Source of the DNA: Parvularculaceae bacterium UBA4496
Lineage (GTDB): Bacteria; Pseudomonadota; Alphaproteobacteria; Caulobacterales; Parvularculaceae
Assembly: GCA_002388885.1 (NCBI GenBank)
Contig: DGNI01000198.1
Span: forward strand, 10,005 to 16,593
Direction of reading: 5' to 3'
Length of the DNA stretch: 6,589 nt
Below are positions 5,726 through 6,589 of the stretch, piece after piece; positions within the stretch are counted from its first letter, which is position 1; the number at the start of each line of letters is the position of its first letter. The notes under the pieces were generated by a model that saw only the letters and a program-made list of their open reading frames with translations, searched no databases and was not told the origin of the DNA. The position numbers were made by a program, and so were the translations under genes.

Positions 5726-5953
5726 ATGGAAGCAGAAGCAGCAAAACTCATCGGCGCCGGTCTTGCCTCGATCCCGCTCGCGGGCGCAGGCGTCGGCCTC
5801 GGTCTCATCTTCGGCAACTTCCTGTCGGGCGCGTTCCGCAACCCGTCAGCCGCCGCACAGAACCAGCCGACCATGCTTCTCGCCTTCGCGCTGACCGAAT
5901 TCACCGGTCTTCTCGGCTTCGCGATCGCGATGATCATTCTTTACACGTTCTAA
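5726..5953 (+). CDS. atpE: F0F1 ATP synthase subunit c (proton-binding rotor ring)
   Basis: This 75-residue proteolipid forms the rotor ring, and each copy carries one proton in the membrane. It is a two-helix hairpin. Helix 1 (about 8-34) bears the glycine motif G20xG22xG24xG26 that packs helices in the ring. The polar loop is Arg38-Asn39-Pro40 facing F1. Helix 2 (about 49-73) carries the essential carboxylate Glu58 in ALTEFTGLLGF. The Na+-ring ligands known from Ilyobacter are absent: Leu25 stands at the Gln position, and Phe follows the Glu where Ser would be. I therefore infer proton coupling. Its length is normal for alphaproteobacteria. The 88-base gap before it holds a GC-rich patch with a weak 5-bp stem (5654-5658/5672-5676) and then the strong ribosome site, but no recognised promoter. 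The next gene begins 34 bases after its TAA. Confidence 0.97.
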   Translation: MEAEAAKLIGAGLASIPLAGAGVGLGLIFGNFLSGAFRNPSAAAQNQPTMLLAFALTEFTGLLGFAIAMIILYTF

Positions 5954-5987
5954 TCACTGGAACGTTGAACCTTTGAAGGAGGGACTG

Positions 5988-6566
5988 TTGTCCGTTCTTT
6001 TATCATTGTTGACTGCAGCGGCGGCGAGTGCGCCTGAAGTGGCGGCTGAGACCGCCGCACATGGTGAGGCAGCGTCCGCAGGTCTGCCGCAGCTCGATCC
6101 GGCATGGTGGCCGAGCCAGCTTTTCTGGCTCGTCCTCACCTTCGGCGTTTTATACTGGCTGATGGCCGGGCGCTTCCTGCCCTCGCTGGGCGGCGCCATT
6201 GAGGAACGCCGCGACCGGATCGCCGACGATCTCGACCAGGCGTCGGAGTTCAAACGCGAAGCGGACGAGGCCGAGGCCGCCTATAACAAGGCGCTCGCCG
6301 ACGCCCGCGCCAAGGCGCAAGGGATCGCCGCCGATACGCGCGCCGACGTCGACAAGGAAATCGCCGAACTGCAGGCCGAGACCAACGAAGCGCTCGACAA
6401 GCAGCTCGAAGCCGCCGAAGCACGCATCGCCAAGATGAAGACGGACGCCGCCGCGAAAGTGCGCGAAGCGGCGAGCGATACGACCCGCGCCGTCGTCGAG
6501 GCGCTGATCGACGAAGCGCCCACCGACGACGCCATCAAGCGCGCCATCGACAGCGTCGCCGCGTAA
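5988..6566 (+). CDS. atpF2: F0F1 ATP synthase subunit b' (peripheral stalk)
   Basis: Subunit b' pairs with subunit b to form the heterodimeric peripheral stalk of alphaproteobacterial and photosynthetic-type ATP synthases, holding F1 against rotation. The product (192 residues from this start) has an Ala-rich N-terminal segment (to ~35). A single membrane helix (about 41-60, WPSQLFWLVLTFGVLYWLMA) comes next. Then follows the family hallmark LGGAIEERRDRIADDLDQA (67-85) and a long charged coiled coil. I choose the TTG at 5988 because AGGAGGG (5977-5983) lies just before it. The frame also opens at a TTG at 5973, but that would place the ribosome site inside the gene. The first 15 residues (MSVLLSLLTAAAASA) resemble a signal peptide with an AxA-like cleavage site. 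Its place before a second b-type start, and the IEERRDRIADDL motif, mark it as b' rather than b. Confidence 0.9.
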   Translation: MSVLLSLLTAAAASAPEVAAETAAHGEAASAGLPQLDPAWWPSQLFWLVLTFGVLYWLMAGRFLPSLGGAIEERRDRIADDLDQASEFKREADEAEAAYNKALADARAKAQGIAADTRADVDKEIAELQAETNEALDKQLEAAEARIAKMKTDAAAKVREAASDTTRAVVEALIDEAPTDDAIKRAIDSVAA

Positions 6567-6578
6567 AGGAAAACGACG

Positions 6579-6589
6579 ATGATCTCACT
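6579..6589 (+). CDS. atpF: Probable F0F1 ATP synthase subunit b, first 11 bases only
   Basis: An ATG at 6579 follows AAGGAAA (6566-6572 region) at a suitable distance, 12 bases after the b' stop, and the window then ends (Met-Ile-Ser visible). In alphaproteobacterial F0 operons the b gene follows b'. The identity is inferred from position alone, not from sequence. Confidence 0.55.

Overview
The window looks like an ordinary piece of an alphaproteobacterial chromosome. It is GC-rich, and the F0 operon has the order atpI, atpB, atpE, then a b'-type subunit, followed at the edge by a start codon where subunit b is expected. The b/b' pair and the short two-helix AtpI are typical of alphaproteobacteria. 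The SMC hinge also resembles the alphaproteobacterial type as I remember it. I cannot name the genus; a Caulobacterales-, Hyphomonadales- or Parvularculales-like organism is only a guess.

Layout. (1) 2-2551, plus strand: the C-terminal ~850 residues of the chromosome-organising ATPase SMC, with the start beyond the window. (2) 2573-2678: a 106-bp compound palindrome between the convergent ends of smc and the next gene. It reads as one short palindromic repeat inserted into the hairpin of another copy in the opposite orientation. (3) 2699-3082, minus: a small NTF2-like (SnoaL/DUF4440) protein. It is divergent from (4) 3155-3508, plus: a DUF1428 (YbaA-like) protein. The spacer between them carries two overlapping, opposed promoter candidates and an 18-bp palindrome. 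(5) 3514-4218, minus: a glutathione S-transferase family protein that meets DUF1428 tail to tail with five bases between the stop codons. (6) 4219-4482: a divergent control region with a good sigma-70-type promoter for the atp operon and a terminator-like hairpin in its leader. (7) 4483 to the end, plus: atpI, atpB (a), atpE (c), a b' gene and the first 11 bases of a probable atpF (b).

The atp genes together encode the membrane rotor and stator of a proton-translocating F-type ATP synthase; the F1 genes are not in view. The three small genes in the middle (NTF2-like, DUF1428, GST) are housekeeping or accessory soluble proteins of unproved function. They are not obviously linked to SMC or ATP synthase.

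I found no tRNA, rRNA, CRISPR array, transposase or phage gene. I found no convincing undescribed multi-gene system. The observations most worth checking are non-coding: the nested palindromic repeat, the dual-promoter palindrome and the atp leader hairpin.
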